Origin: ZC4RG20 sp036381515 | GTDB lineage: Bacteria > Pseudomonadota > Gammaproteobacteria > Steroidobacterales > Rariloculaceae | Assembly (NCBI GenBank): GCA_036381515.1 | Contig: DASVCR010000025.1 | Location: 1-64,000, forward strand | Reading direction: 5' to 3' | DNA: 64,000 bases | In this document: positions 1 to 8,420 of the stretch, piece by piece | Layout: each line of letters opens with the position of its first letter | Position numbering within the stretch: position 1 is the stretch's first letter | Program-made: the position numbers and the translations under genes | The notes under the pieces: generated by a model | Seen by the model: only the letters and a program-made list of their open reading frames with translations | Databases searched by the model: none | Told to the model about the DNA's origin: nothing

Positions 1-830
<830 letters not shown>

Positions 831-1078
831 CAGTGGATCCTTGGACGTTTTGAGGGGGTGATTCTAACAGCCTCGGGAACGGGCGATCGTAGCGAAATAG
901 GGCCGCCTCGGCGGGGCTTCAAGCGCCGCGCCAATCTCGCAACGGGCCCGGCCCGCGGCAGTTTCACGGGTTGGACGGCGGCGAGCGCCGGTGGTTTCGT
1001 TGGCCGGCGAAAAAGGCGCTGCCCCGGGGAGGCCTGTCGGCTCGTTCGTTCGCCGGACGCGCGCGGCACCGACGCGGG

Positions 1079-1228
1079 TCGACGGAAGCTCGACGGGCGC
1101 CGCCGCGGACGGAAGCTCGATGTGTGCTGCGGTGGGAAGCGCGACGCGTGCCGACGGACGGAGCCTCGACCGTGCCGACGGACGGAAGCGCGACGCGTGC
1201 CGACGGACGGAAGCGCGACGCGTGCCGG
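1079..1228. repeat. ~25-bp tandem repeat array between the M23 gene and secA
   Basis: Six head-to-tail units of 24-25 bp. The unit at 1136-1160 recurs exactly at 1185-1209 and, truncated, at 1210-1228; 1161-1184 is a diverged copy and 1079-1135 holds two decayed ones. The common core is GTGCCGACGGACGGAAGC. The array starts 9 bp downstream of the M23 stop codon and fills the middle of the 831-1236 gap. The rest of that gap (831-1078) shows no gene or strong promoter to my eye. The period is too short and spacer-free for CRISPR. Confidence 0.85.
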
Positions 1229-1236
1229 CCTGGCGC

Positions 1237-2157
1237 CTAGTCGACGTAGGTCATCGGATCGACGGGCCGGCCGTCGCGCAGCACCTCGAAGTGCAGGTTG
1301 GGCCCGGTGGCGCGCCCCGTGTCGCCGAGCCGCGCGATGACCTGGCCCCGCTTCACGGTGTCTCCGACCGAGACGAGGTTCGTCGAGTTGTGCGCGTACC
1401 GGGTCACGTAGCCGTTGCCGTGGTTGATCTCGACGAGCTCGCCGTAGCCCTGACGCGGGCCGGACCAGATCACGACGCCCGACCCGACCGCCAGGACCTC
1501 GCTGCCCTCACGGCCGGCGAAGTCGATGCCCTGGTGGAACGCGCGGCGGCCGGTGAACGGGTCGGTCCGTTGACCGAAGCGCGACGAGATGTATCCGGAG
1601 GACACCGGGCGGCCGCCCGGCCGGACCTCGTCCGCGAGCTTGCGGTTCATCAGGAAGTCCTCGAGGACGTCGAGCTGGCGCGACCGATCCTCGAGCTGCA
1701 TCGCGAGGCCGTCGAGGGAGCTCAGGATGCCGCGCAGGTCGAGCTGGTCGGCGTCCGCGAGCAGCTCCTCGGGACCGCCGAGGGCGGGCGGGGAGCTGAA
1801 GTCGAACTCGCCGTCGTCGAGACCCGCCATCTGCGTCAACCGTGCGCCGAGCGCGTCGAGCCGGACGACATGCGCGTTCATCTGCCCGAGGCGCAGAGCG
1901 AGCGCGTCGACGCTCCGCTGCAGGCCGCGGCGCGTCTGCTCGAGGAGCGCCTGCTGTGCCTCGAGCTCGGCACGCCAGGACTCGACCTGCGTGCTCGGGT
2001 TCGTGATGCCGTAGGCGTCGGCCGTGCGCCAGCCGACGTAGAATGCGGCGGAGAAAAAGCAGAAGGCGAGCGTGCTCGCGGCGATCCAGAGCCGCCGCGG
2101 CGAGAAATGGAGTTGCGCGACGTGGCCGCGGTCTCGGTCGAGGAAAATCAGTTCCAT
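1237..2157 (-). CDS. Membrane-anchored M23 (LytM-type) peptidase-like protein
   Basis: 306-residue inner-membrane protein: one transmembrane helix at about 24-43, a coiled-coil-like stretch (~50-180) and a C-terminal M23 domain. It belongs to the family that cuts peptidoglycan cross-bridges or activates amidases at the septum. Zinc ligands H208 and D212 (HQGID), H256 (YAH) and H289 are present. The usual HxH motif reads N287-L288-H289, so the first histidine, normally catalytic, is replaced; it may be an amidase activator or altered enzyme. The ATG at 2157 was chosen over an upstream in-frame start at 2220 because GGAGG sits 9 nt before it. A gene of this type next to secA and the dcw cluster is common in Pseudomonas relatives. 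The 2158-2428 gap to the divergent dciA should carry both promoters. Confidence 0.85.
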   Translation of the reverse strand: MELIFLDRDRGHVAQLHFSPRRLWIAASTLAFCFFSAAFYVGWRTADAYGITNPSTQVESWRAELEAQQALLEQTRRGLQRSVDALALRLGQMNAHVVRLDALGARLTQMAGLDDGEFDFSSPPALGGPEELLADADQLDLRGILSSLDGLAMQLEDRSRQLDVLEDFLMNRKLADEVRPGGRPVSSGYISSRFGQRTDPFTGRRAFHQGIDFAGREGSEVLAVGSGVVIWSGPRQGYGELVEINHGNGYVTRYAHNSTNLVSVGDTVKRGQVIARLGDTGRATGPNLHFEVLRDGRPVDPMTYVD

Positions 2158-2428
2158 TCGGCGCGGCCTCCGCTCGATGTTTGCGTGCTCCCGTTCCGCA
2201 ATCGAGCGCAGGGCGCGCACGTCGGCGAGGGCCCGACGGCAGAATCTGAAGCGTTGTTATTATTCGTCGGCATTCGGCAACCCCGCTATCGTAGGAAAAA
2301 ATTCCGTTAGATCGGTGGCTTTGCGTCCCGCCCTTTCGGACGGTTTGCCCTGAGACGTTCGGCTAGGATGCCCAGAAACTCGACCGGGCTCAAGTTTCTC
2401 CGCAAGGAACGGTGATCGCGCTCTCACT

Positions 2429-2701
2429 ATGACGGACAAGTCCCCGAGAAAGCTTGCGGAAGTGCTGGCCGGCGGCCGCCTGGGCGCCCTCGGCCGGGAG
2501 GCGGCGCTGCGCAGGGAGACGACCGAGCGGATCCGGGCCCTGCTGCCGCCCGACGAGGCCGCGCACCTGGTCGGCGCGTCGACGGGCCCCGACGGCGAAC
2601 TGGTACTGGTGATGGATTCAGCGGTGTGGGCTGCGCGGGTCCGGTATCGGGGCGCAGAGCTCGGGGCGACGCGGTTGCGCGTGAAAGTCGCGCCGCGGTA
2701 A
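2429..2701 (+). CDS. dciA: DciA-like (DUF721) replicative helicase loader-associated protein
   Basis: 90-residue protein of the DUF721/DciA family, which interacts with and helps load the replicative helicase DnaB in bacteria lacking DnaC. The visible pattern is a basic N-terminal segment (KSPRKLAEVLAG) followed by a KH-like a/b region ending in VWAARVRYRGAELGATRLRV. It is transcribed divergently from the M23 gene and convergently with lpxC, the usual neighbourhood of this gene in gammaproteobacteria. At 90 residues it is shorter than many DciA proteins (about 140-150), lacking a long tail. Its TAA stop is itself part of a duplicated unit: CGGTAAT at the gene end recurs 32 bp downstream attached to a second copy of a class B palindromic element, so the 3' end has been shaped by the repeat. 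Confidence 0.8.
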   Translation: MTDKSPRKLAEVLAGGRLGALGREAALRRETTERIRALLPPDEAAHLVGASTGPDGELVLVMDSAVWAARVRYRGAELGATRLRVKVAPR

Positions 2702-2702
2702 T

Positions 2703-2781
2703 GGTGTCAGACACCTTTTCCGCGCACCGGTAATTGTGTCAGACACCTTTTTCCGCTGCGCGGAAGAAGGTGTCTGACACA
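2703..2781. repeat. Class B palindromic elements (GGTGTCAGACACC) downstream of dciA
   Basis: Three copies of the 13-bp class B core. A direct copy at 2703-2719 directly follows the dciA stop. A second copy forms a hairpin with the third: arms 2735-2756 and 2760-2781 (22 nt, one mismatch) with a 3-nt loop. The hairpin followed by mixed sequence could work as a weak terminator between convergent dciA and lpxC. From 2782 to 2890 I see only short decayed repeats and no gene. Confidence 0.85.
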
Positions 2782-2890
2782 ACGACGGCGCCGGGACGGG
2801 CTCAGAGCCCTTGGACTCAGTTGACTCTGTCCAGGCGACTCGACGCGAACTCGAACCGCAACGCGCCAAGCTGCCTAGACTGAGTCAAAC

Positions 2891-3003
2891 GGCTCTGACC
2901 CCGATCCGCAGTGCCGGGAAAGGGCTCTGACCCCAATCCGCGATGCCAGGAAAAGGGCTCTGACCCCAATTAGACGCGAGGAAAAGGGCTCTAACCCAAA
3001 TTA
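2891..3003. repeat. Class A element tandem array abutting lpxC
   Basis: Four head-to-tail copies of the class A core GGCTCTGACCCC with periods of 32, 33 and 31 bp (cores starting near 2891, 2923, 2956, 2987; the last reads CTCTAACCC). The two copies nearest lpxC are followed by ATTAGACGC, the complement of the last codons and TAA stop of lpxC. One of these is the real gene end (2999-3007) and the other (2969-2977) is a duplicate, so the amplified unit contains host gene sequence. Confidence 0.9.
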
Positions 3004-3906
3004 GACGCCCGGCGCGAGCTGATACGACACCGGCGACGCACGCTCTTCCTCGAAGCTCACTTCCTCGTACGTCTCGGGCTGCGCGAGCATCGCGCGGAGC
3101 AGCAGGTTGTTCAGCCTGTGCCCGGATTTGTAGCCGACGAACTCGCCGATCAGCGACGAGCCGAGCAGGTAGAGATCGCCCACGGCGTCGAGCACCTTGT
3201 GCCGGACGAACTCGTCGCGGAACCTGAGCCCGTCCTCGTTCAGCACGCGGTAGTCGTCCATCACGATCGCGTTGTCGAGGCTGCCGCCGAGCGTCAGATC
3301 CTTCGCGCGCAGCGTCTCGAGGTCGCGTAGGAAACCGAACGTCCTCGCGCGGCTGATCTCCTTCAAGAACGCCGTCGTCGAGAAGTCGAGCGACATTTTC
3401 TGCCGATGCTTCTTCAGCACCGGATGATCGAAGTCGATCTCGAAGTTGATCTTGAAGCCGTCGTAAGGCTTCAGGACCGCCCACTTGTCGTCCTCGGCGA
3501 CTTTCACGGGCCGCACGACGCGGATGAACCGCTTCGGCGCGCTCTGCTCCTCGATGCCGGCAGACTGCAGCAGGAACACGAACGGCGCCGCGCTGCCGTC
3601 CATGATCGGCACCTCGGCCGCCGTGAGGTCGACGAACGCGTTGTCGATGCCGAGCCCGGCCATCGCGGACATGAGATGCTCGACGGTCGCCACCTTGACG
3701 CCGTCACGCTCGAGCGTCGTGCCGAGCGTGGTCTCGGTCACGGACAGCGCGCTCGCAGGAATGTCCACGGGCTCGGGCAGATCGAGACGGCGGAAAACGA
3801 TGCCGGTGTTCGGCGGCGCCGGACGAAGGTTCATGAACACCTTCGCGCCGCTGTGCAGGCCGATGCCCGTCGCGCGGATCGAGTCCTTCAACGTGCGCTG
3901 TTTCAA
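3001..3906 (-). CDS. lpxC: UDP-3-O-acyl-N-acetylglucosamine deacetylase LpxC
   Basis: Zinc amidase of the committed step of lipid A synthesis. 301 residues, close to the 305 of E. coli, when started at TTG 3906-3904, which gives MKQRTLK and lies 10 nt after ACAGGAG; an upstream start at 3951 would add 15 residues the family lacks. Zinc site residues are visible: H77 in TVEHL, and histidine and aspartate of HKVLDAVGD near 236-240; the catalytic histidine of SGHRLNN is near 263. PIMDGSAAPFV and the ISRARTFGF block are intact. It follows ftsZ by ~240 bp, as is typical. The 3' end merges with the class A repeat array, whose units carry a copy of its stop codon. Confidence 0.97.
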   Translation of the reverse strand: MKQRTLKDSIRATGIGLHSGAKVFMNLRPAPPNTGIVFRRLDLPEPVDIPASALSVTETTLGTTLERDGVKVATVEHLMSAMAGLGIDNAFVDLTAAEVPIMDGSAAPFVFLLQSAGIEEQSAPKRFIRVVRPVKVAEDDKWAVLKPYDGFKINFEIDFDHPVLKKHRQKMSLDFSTTAFLKEISRARTFGFLRDLETLRAKDLTLGGSLDNAIVMDDYRVLNEDGLRFRDEFVRHKVLDAVGDLYLLGSSLIGEFVGYKSGHRLNNLLLRAMLAQPETYEEVSFEEERASPVSYQLAPGV

Positions 3907-4144
3907 AGTCCCGTGACTCCTGTCGGGCTTTCCTCGCAAGCGGCCGGCCACGCCAGCCGACTGTCGACGGCGCCGCGACGGTCATCCTTGAGGCGTCTCC
4001 CACCGACGCCCGGCGAATCGCCCCCCTATCCTTACGGAACGATCCGCCCCGGAAAAGCGGCAGTGAACCCTAGCACAGCCGCGAACTTTCCAGCAAGGAA
4101 CCGCCGCATCTTCAGCGCCGTCAATCAGTTGCGCGCACGCGAAC

Positions 4145-5284
4145 TCAATCGGCCTGCCTGCGCAGGAACGCGGGGATGTCGAGCAGGTTGTCGATCTCGT
4201 CGGGGCTCCCGAGCCCGTCGCCGACGGCGCGCACCCGCTGCACGGCGGGCCTCTCGAGCTCCGCGAAGTTCGGCCGCCGATGCAGGCTCGGGCGCACGAT
4301 CCGCGGCGGCTCCTGCTTCGCGCTCGCGCCCTTGCCGAGGCCCGTCGCGACGACCGTGACGCGGATCTCGTTCGACATCTCGGGATCGATCACGGTGCCG
4401 ATCACGACCGTCGCCTCGTCCGAAGCGAACTGCTTGATCGTCTCGCCGACCGCGTGGAACTCGCCGATGCCGAGGTCCATGCCGGCCGTGACGTTGACGA
4501 GGATCCCGTTCGCGCCCGCGAGGTTGATGTCCTCGAGCAGCGGGCTCGAGATCGCCGCCTCCGCGGCGATCCGCGCGCGGTCCTCGCCGGTCGCGACGCC
4601 CGAGCCCATCATCGCCATGCCCATCTCGGACATGACGGTGCGCACGTCCGCGAAGTCGACGTTGATCAGACCCGGCCGCGTGATCAGCTCCGCGATGCCC
4701 TGCACCGCGCCCTGCAGCACCTCGTTGGCCGCCTTGAACGCGTCGAGCAGCGTCGTCTGCGGCCCGAGCACCGACAGGAGCTTCTCGTTCGGGATCGTGA
4801 TCAGCGAGTCGACGAAGCGGCCGAGCTCGGCGATGCCCTGCTCGGCAACGCGCATGCGCTTGCCGCCCTCCATCAGGAACGGCTTCGTGACGACGGCGAC
4901 CGTCAGGATGCCGAGCTCCTTCGCGAGCTGCGCGACGACCGGCGCCGCGCCCGTGCCGGTGCCACCGCCGAGCCCCGCGGTGATGAACAGCATGTCGGCG
5001 CCCTCGATTACCTCCTGCAGGCGATCGCGGTCCTCCATCGCGGCCTGCCGCCCGATCTCCGGGTTCGCGCCGGCGCCGAGACCCTTCGTGATGTTGCTGC
5101 CGATCTGCAGATTCGTCTTGACCTTCGCACTCTTCAACGCCTGAGCGTCGGTGTTGGCGCAGATGAACTCGACCCCGTCGATGCCGGTCCTGACCATGTG
5201 CGCGACGGCATTGCCGCCGCCTCCCCCGACGCCGATGACCTTGATCACCGCGGATTCGCTGAAGCCGTCCATCAACTCGAACAT
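4145..5284 (-). CDS. ftsZ: Cell division GTPase FtsZ
   Basis: Tubulin homologue that polymerises into the Z ring at mid-cell. 379 residues. The tubulin signature GGGTGTGAAPVVA, the N-terminal VIGVGGGGGNAV nucleotide-binding loop and the T7 loop VDFADVRTVM are all present. The extreme C-terminus, DEIDNLLDIPAFLRRQAD, is the conserved peptide that binds FtsA and ZipA. The chosen ATG (5284) has AAGGAG 8 nt upstream; the longer in-frame start, GTG at 5293, overlaps that ribosome-binding site and is unlikely. It follows ftsA by 42 bp and is the distal division gene of the cluster. The variable linker between GTPase core and tail is short (about 40 residues). Confidence 0.98.
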   Translation of the reverse strand: MFELMDGFSESAVIKVIGVGGGGGNAVAHMVRTGIDGVEFICANTDAQALKSAKVKTNLQIGSNITKGLGAGANPEIGRQAAMEDRDRLQEVIEGADMLFITAGLGGGTGTGAAPVVAQLAKELGILTVAVVTKPFLMEGGKRMRVAEQGIAELGRFVDSLITIPNEKLLSVLGPQTTLLDAFKAANEVLQGAVQGIAELITRPGLINVDFADVRTVMSEMGMAMMGSGVATGEDRARIAAEAAISSPLLEDINLAGANGILVNVTAGMDLGIGEFHAVGETIKQFASDEATVVIGTVIDPEMSNEIRVTVVATGLGKGASAKQEPPRIVRPSLHRRPNFAELERPAVQRVRAVGDGLGSPDEIDNLLDIPAFLRRQAD

Positions 5285-5326
5285 CTGTTGCACTCCTTTA
5301 TCGTTCTTGCCCGTTTCCCAAGCCGC

Positions 5327-6562
5327 TCAAAAGTTCAACTGGAACCACGCCTTCATTCGGCTCAGCACGCTGCCGATGCCGAGCCTCGATGCCCCTGCCT
5401 CCGCCCTCGACTGAATCGCCTCCTTGCCGTAGAGCAGCAACCCGACCCCCGTCGCATGGATCGGATTGCGAACGACGTCGGAAAGCCCGTCCACGTGCTG
5501 CGGCGTGCCGAGACGCACGGGCATGTGGAAGACTTCCTCGGCGAGCTCTACCGCGCCCTCCATCTTTGCGCTGCCGCCAGTGAGGACGATGCCGGCGGCG
5601 ATCATTTCCTCGAAACCGGAACGCCGGAGCTCGTCGCGCACGAGGTGATAAAGCTCCTCGTAGCGGGGCTCGACGACCTCCGCGAGCGTCTGCCGCGCGA
5701 GGCGGCGCGCCGGACGCTCGCCGACGCTCGGCACCTCGATCGTCTCGTCGGGATTCGCGAGCTGCGACAGCGCGCACGCGTAGCGGATCTTGATCTCCTC
5801 GGCGTGATGCGTCGGCGTGCGCAGCGACACGGCGATGTCGTTCGTGACCTGATCGCCCGCGATCGGGATCACCGCCGTATGCTGGATCGCGCCGCCGTAG
5901 AACACCGCGATGTCCGTCGTGCCGCCGCCCGAGTCGACGAGGCAGACGCCGAGCTCGCGCTCGTCCTCGGTGAGGCACGCGTAGCTCGACGCGAGCTGCT
6001 CGAGCACGATGTCGTTCACGCCGAGCCCGCAGCGCTGCACGCACTTCACGATGTTCTGCGCGGCGCTGACGGCGCCCGTCACGAGATGCACCTTCGCCTC
6101 GAGCCGGACGCCCGACATGCCGACCGGCTCGCGGATGCCCTCCTGCGCGTCGATGATGAATTCCTGCGGCAGCACGTGAAGGATGCGCTGGTCCGCAGGG
6201 ATCGCGACCGCGCGCGCCGCATCGATCACGCGCTCGACGTCGCCCGGCGTCACCTCCTTGTCGCGGATCGCGACGATGCCGTGCGAGTTGAGGCTCCGCA
6301 CGTGGCTGCCGGCGATGCCGGTGTAGACGCTGTTGATCTCGCAGCCGGCCATGAGCTCCGCTTCCTCGACCGCGCGCTGGATCGACTGCACGGTCGACTC
6401 GATGTTCACGACGACGCCGCGCTTCAGCCCCCGCGACGGCGACGATCCGAAGCCAATGACCTCGATCTTCCCTTCCGGCGACAGCTCGCCGACGATCGCG
6501 ACGACCTTCGACGTGCCGACGTCGAGGCCGACGAGAAGCTTCCTTTCGTCACGTCTACCCAC
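5327..6562 (-). CDS. ftsA: Cell division protein FtsA (actin-like Z-ring membrane tether)
   Basis: Actin-fold ATPase that anchors FtsZ filaments to the inner membrane and recruits late division proteins. 411 residues. ATP-binding motifs are visible: LDVGTSKVVAIVGE near the N-terminus, CLVDSGGGTTDIAVF (phosphate 2) and the adenosine motif GIVLTGGSAKMEG. The C-terminal amphipathic membrane-targeting helix is represented by the last ~14 residues (SVLSRMKAWFQLNF). It starts with GTG at 6562 and overlaps the end of ftsQ by 8 bp, implying translational coupling; ftsZ follows 42 bp downstream. Length and motif spacing are normal. Confidence 0.98.
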   Translation of the reverse strand: MGRRDERKLLVGLDVGTSKVVAIVGELSPEGKIEVIGFGSSPSRGLKRGVVVNIESTVQSIQRAVEEAELMAGCEINSVYTGIAGSHVRSLNSHGIVAIRDKEVTPGDVERVIDAARAVAIPADQRILHVLPQEFIIDAQEGIREPVGMSGVRLEAKVHLVTGAVSAAQNIVKCVQRCGLGVNDIVLEQLASSYACLTEDERELGVCLVDSGGGTTDIAVFYGGAIQHTAVIPIAGDQVTNDIAVSLRTPTHHAEEIKIRYACALSQLANPDETIEVPSVGERPARRLARQTLAEVVEPRYEELYHLVRDELRRSGFEEMIAAGIVLTGGSAKMEGAVELAEEVFHMPVRLGTPQHVDGLSDVVRNPIHATGVGLLLYGKEAIQSRAEAGASRLGIGSVLSRMKAWFQLNF

Positions 6563-7403
6563 GGCGCGCGCTCTCCTCGTCGGCCGGCTCGTGCGCGGCG
6601 AGCTCGCTGCCGGCGTCGTTCGATCCCGCGTCGTCGGGGCCGTCGTCGCGCCAGCCGACCGCGAAGCCGTTCGTGTAGCGCAGGTCGACGTAGCGGACGC
6701 GGTGCAGCTCGCTCGCGAGCGCCGGCGCCGCGACGTCGAAGAAGCGGTCGATGCGCTCCTCGAGGTCGTGCCGCCCGAAGCGCACCTCCTGCCCCGTCGC
6801 GAGCACGAGTCGCCACGAGCCGCGGTCGTCCAGATAAAGCGTGTCGATCGTCAGATGCGCGTCGATCAGCCGCTCGCGGAGCTCGAGGTAGACGCGCGCG
6901 ACCTCTCGCTCGGTGCCGTCGGGCCCGAAGAGCCGCGGCAGCTCGGGGAAGCCGTGCTCCGGGCGCTCCGCGAACAGCTCGCCGCGGGCGTTCAGGAGAC
7001 CCTCGTCGCGCCAGCGGGCGGCTGCGCGATGCTCCGTGAGCCGCACGATCAGCGTGTCCGGCCACGCGCGGCGGAGCTCCGCCGAGTCGACCCACGCGAG
7101 CGCCTCGAGCCGGGCGCGGAGCTCGTCGAGATCGAGCGACCAGAATCCGCCGTCGAGCGCCGGCGCGATCGTGGCCTCGACCTGGATCGGCGTCACGCGC
7201 TGGAACGTGCTCTCGATGACGAGGCGGCCGACCGGCCGATCGAGCACGTCGTCGAGCACGTTCGGCGCGGCCGCGACCGCGCTGCAAGCGAGCACGGGAC
7301 CGAGCAGCACGCTCCACCTGATCCGGATGCGCGGCATCCGCGGCAGCTTCGGCGCGTGGAGTTTGCGTTTGGCCTTCCTGCGGCGGTTCGGGCGATTACG
7401 CAT
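6555..7403 (-). CDS. ftsQ: Cell division protein FtsQ
   Basis: Bitopic inner-membrane protein that links FtsB-FtsL to the divisome. 282 residues: a strongly basic cytosolic tail (NRRRKAKRK), one transmembrane helix at about 30-47, a POTRA domain beginning near residue 70, and the FtsQ b-domain with the conserved YVDLRYTNGFAVGW segment near 240. A 30-residue acidic, Ala-rich tail follows. Its start overlaps the end of murB by 8 bp. The ddl gene that often lies just upstream of ftsQ is absent. Confidence 0.95.
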   Translation of the reverse strand: MRNRPNRRRKAKRKLHAPKLPRMPRIRIRWSVLLGPVLACSAVAAAPNVLDDVLDRPVGRLVIESTFQRVTPIQVEATIAPALDGGFWSLDLDELRARLEALAWVDSAELRRAWPDTLIVRLTEHRAAARWRDEGLLNARGELFAERPEHGFPELPRLFGPDGTEREVARVYLELRERLIDAHLTIDTLYLDDRGSWRLVLATGQEVRFGRHDLEERIDRFFDVAAPALASELHRVRYVDLRYTNGFAVGWRDDGPDDAGSNDAGSELAAHEPADEESARRG

Positions 7404-8412
7404 CGTCGCCCTCCCGTCGGCGTTCCCCGATCACTCTTGCCTCCAGAGTCAGCGTGATTCCGGTGCGCTCGGCGACGCGCCGCTGCACCGTCTCGATGAG
7501 CCGCTCGATGTCGTCCGCCGTCGCGGCACCGGTATTGATGATGAAATTCGCGTGCTTCTCGGATACCTGCGCACCGCCGATGCGCAGGCCCTTCAAGCCC
7601 GCCTGCTCGATCAGCGCGCCGGCATGCGTGCCCTCCGGATTGCGGAACACGGAGCCGCAGCTCGGCACGCCGAGCGGCTGCGTCGCGGCGCGCTTGTCGA
7701 GCAGCGCGCGGATCGCGGACATGTCGGCCGCATCGTCGCGGTCGAAGCGGAACGTTCCCGAGAGAAACGCGAAGACGGTCGTATTGGGGGCGAAATTGGG
7801 GTCAGAGCCCTTTTTCGACGCAGCGTCATCTGCATCTCCGGCGCCTCCGGCGAAAAAGGGCTCTGACCCCAATTTCGCCGACGCCAAGTTCGCCGCCAAC
7901 CTCACACTTCGGTATCCGATCTCGAAGTCGCCGCGCGCGTACGTGCGCCGCGTGCCGCCGCGATCGATCGTCTCGACGCTCTCGACGCGATCCCACGTCT
8001 CGCCGCCGAACGCCCCCGCGTTCATCGCGAGCGCGCCGCCGATCGTGCCCGGAATGCCCGCGAAGAACGCGGCGGGCCCGAGCGACCAGCGCACGCACTG
8101 CCGTGCGAACGTCGCGCACGGCACGCCGGCGCCGGCGCGCACGCGCGTCTCGTCGAGCCGCTCGATGCGCCGCCCGAGCTTGCGCGTCGAGATCACAGCG
8201 CCGCGCACGCCGCCGTCGCGGACGAGCAGGTTCGAGCCGAGCCCGACGAAGTGCACCGGCGTCGCGGGCGGCAATGCCGCGAGGAACCTTGCGAGGTCGT
8301 CCTCGCTGGTCGGCTCGAAGAAAAGATCCGCCGGACCGCCGACGCGCCACGACGTATGCCGCCGCATCGGCTCGTTCCGCCTGACGTCCGCGAATGCGTC
8401 GAGCTCGCTCAT
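7396..8412 (-). CDS. murB: UDP-N-acetylenolpyruvoylglucosamine reductase MurB, with an in-frame palindromic insert
   Basis: FAD-dependent reductase that makes UDP-N-acetylmuramate in peptidoglycan precursor synthesis. FAD-binding motifs VGLGSNLLV (~56-64) and IPGTIGGALAMNAGAFGGE (~125-143), the GYRSVR segment (~172) and the C-terminal catalytic SCGSVFRNPEG are visible. The ATG at 8412 is 8 nt past the murC stop; GTG at 8415 is possible. The protein has 338 residues against about 300 for relatives. The excess is a roughly 30-residue block (~178-208) just after GYRSVR that is encoded entirely by a class A inverted repeat. The frame stays open through it and every catalytic motif is on its expected side, so the gene is probably functional. 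It overlaps ftsQ by 8 bp. Confidence 0.95.
   Translation of the reverse strand: MSELDAFADVRRNEPMRRHTSWRVGGPADLFFEPTSEDDLARFLAALPPATPVHFVGLGSNLLVRDGGVRGAVISTRKLGRRIERLDETRVRAGAGVPCATFARQCVRWSLGPAAFFAGIPGTIGGALAMNAGAFGGETWDRVESVETIDRGGTRRTYARGDFEIGYRSVRLAANLASAKLGSEPFFAGGAGDADDAASKKGSDPNFAPNTTVFAFLSGTFRFDRDDAADMSAIRALLDKRAATQPLGVPSCGSVFRNPEGTHAGALIEQAGLKGLRIGGAQVSEKHANFIINTGAATADDIERLIETVQRRVAERTGITLTLEARVIGERRREGDDA
7790..7878. repeat. Class A palindromic element inserted in frame within murB
   Basis: Perfect 28-bp inverted repeat: arms 7790-7817 and 7851-7878, each holding the 13-bp core GGGGTCAGAGCCC with flanking AAATT and TTTTTC; loop 33 bp. In the murB frame the arms encode KLGSEPFF and KKGSDPNF, joined by a small, acidic, Gly/Ala-rich linker. 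The same core occurs between genes at 2891-3003 and 62881-63295, which shows that this is a dispersed element and not normal murB sequence. Confidence 0.95.
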
Positions 8413-8420
8413 CACGGCGC

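Noticed and set aside
1079..1228. CRISPR array
   Set aside because: Contiguous 25-bp units, no spacers, no cas genes.
4280..7039. 919-codon open frame on the plus strand across ftsZ, ftsA and ftsQ
   Set aside because: It is antisense to three certain genes; the product is Arg/Asp/Leu-rich without domains, as expected from high-GC codon bias on the opposite strand.
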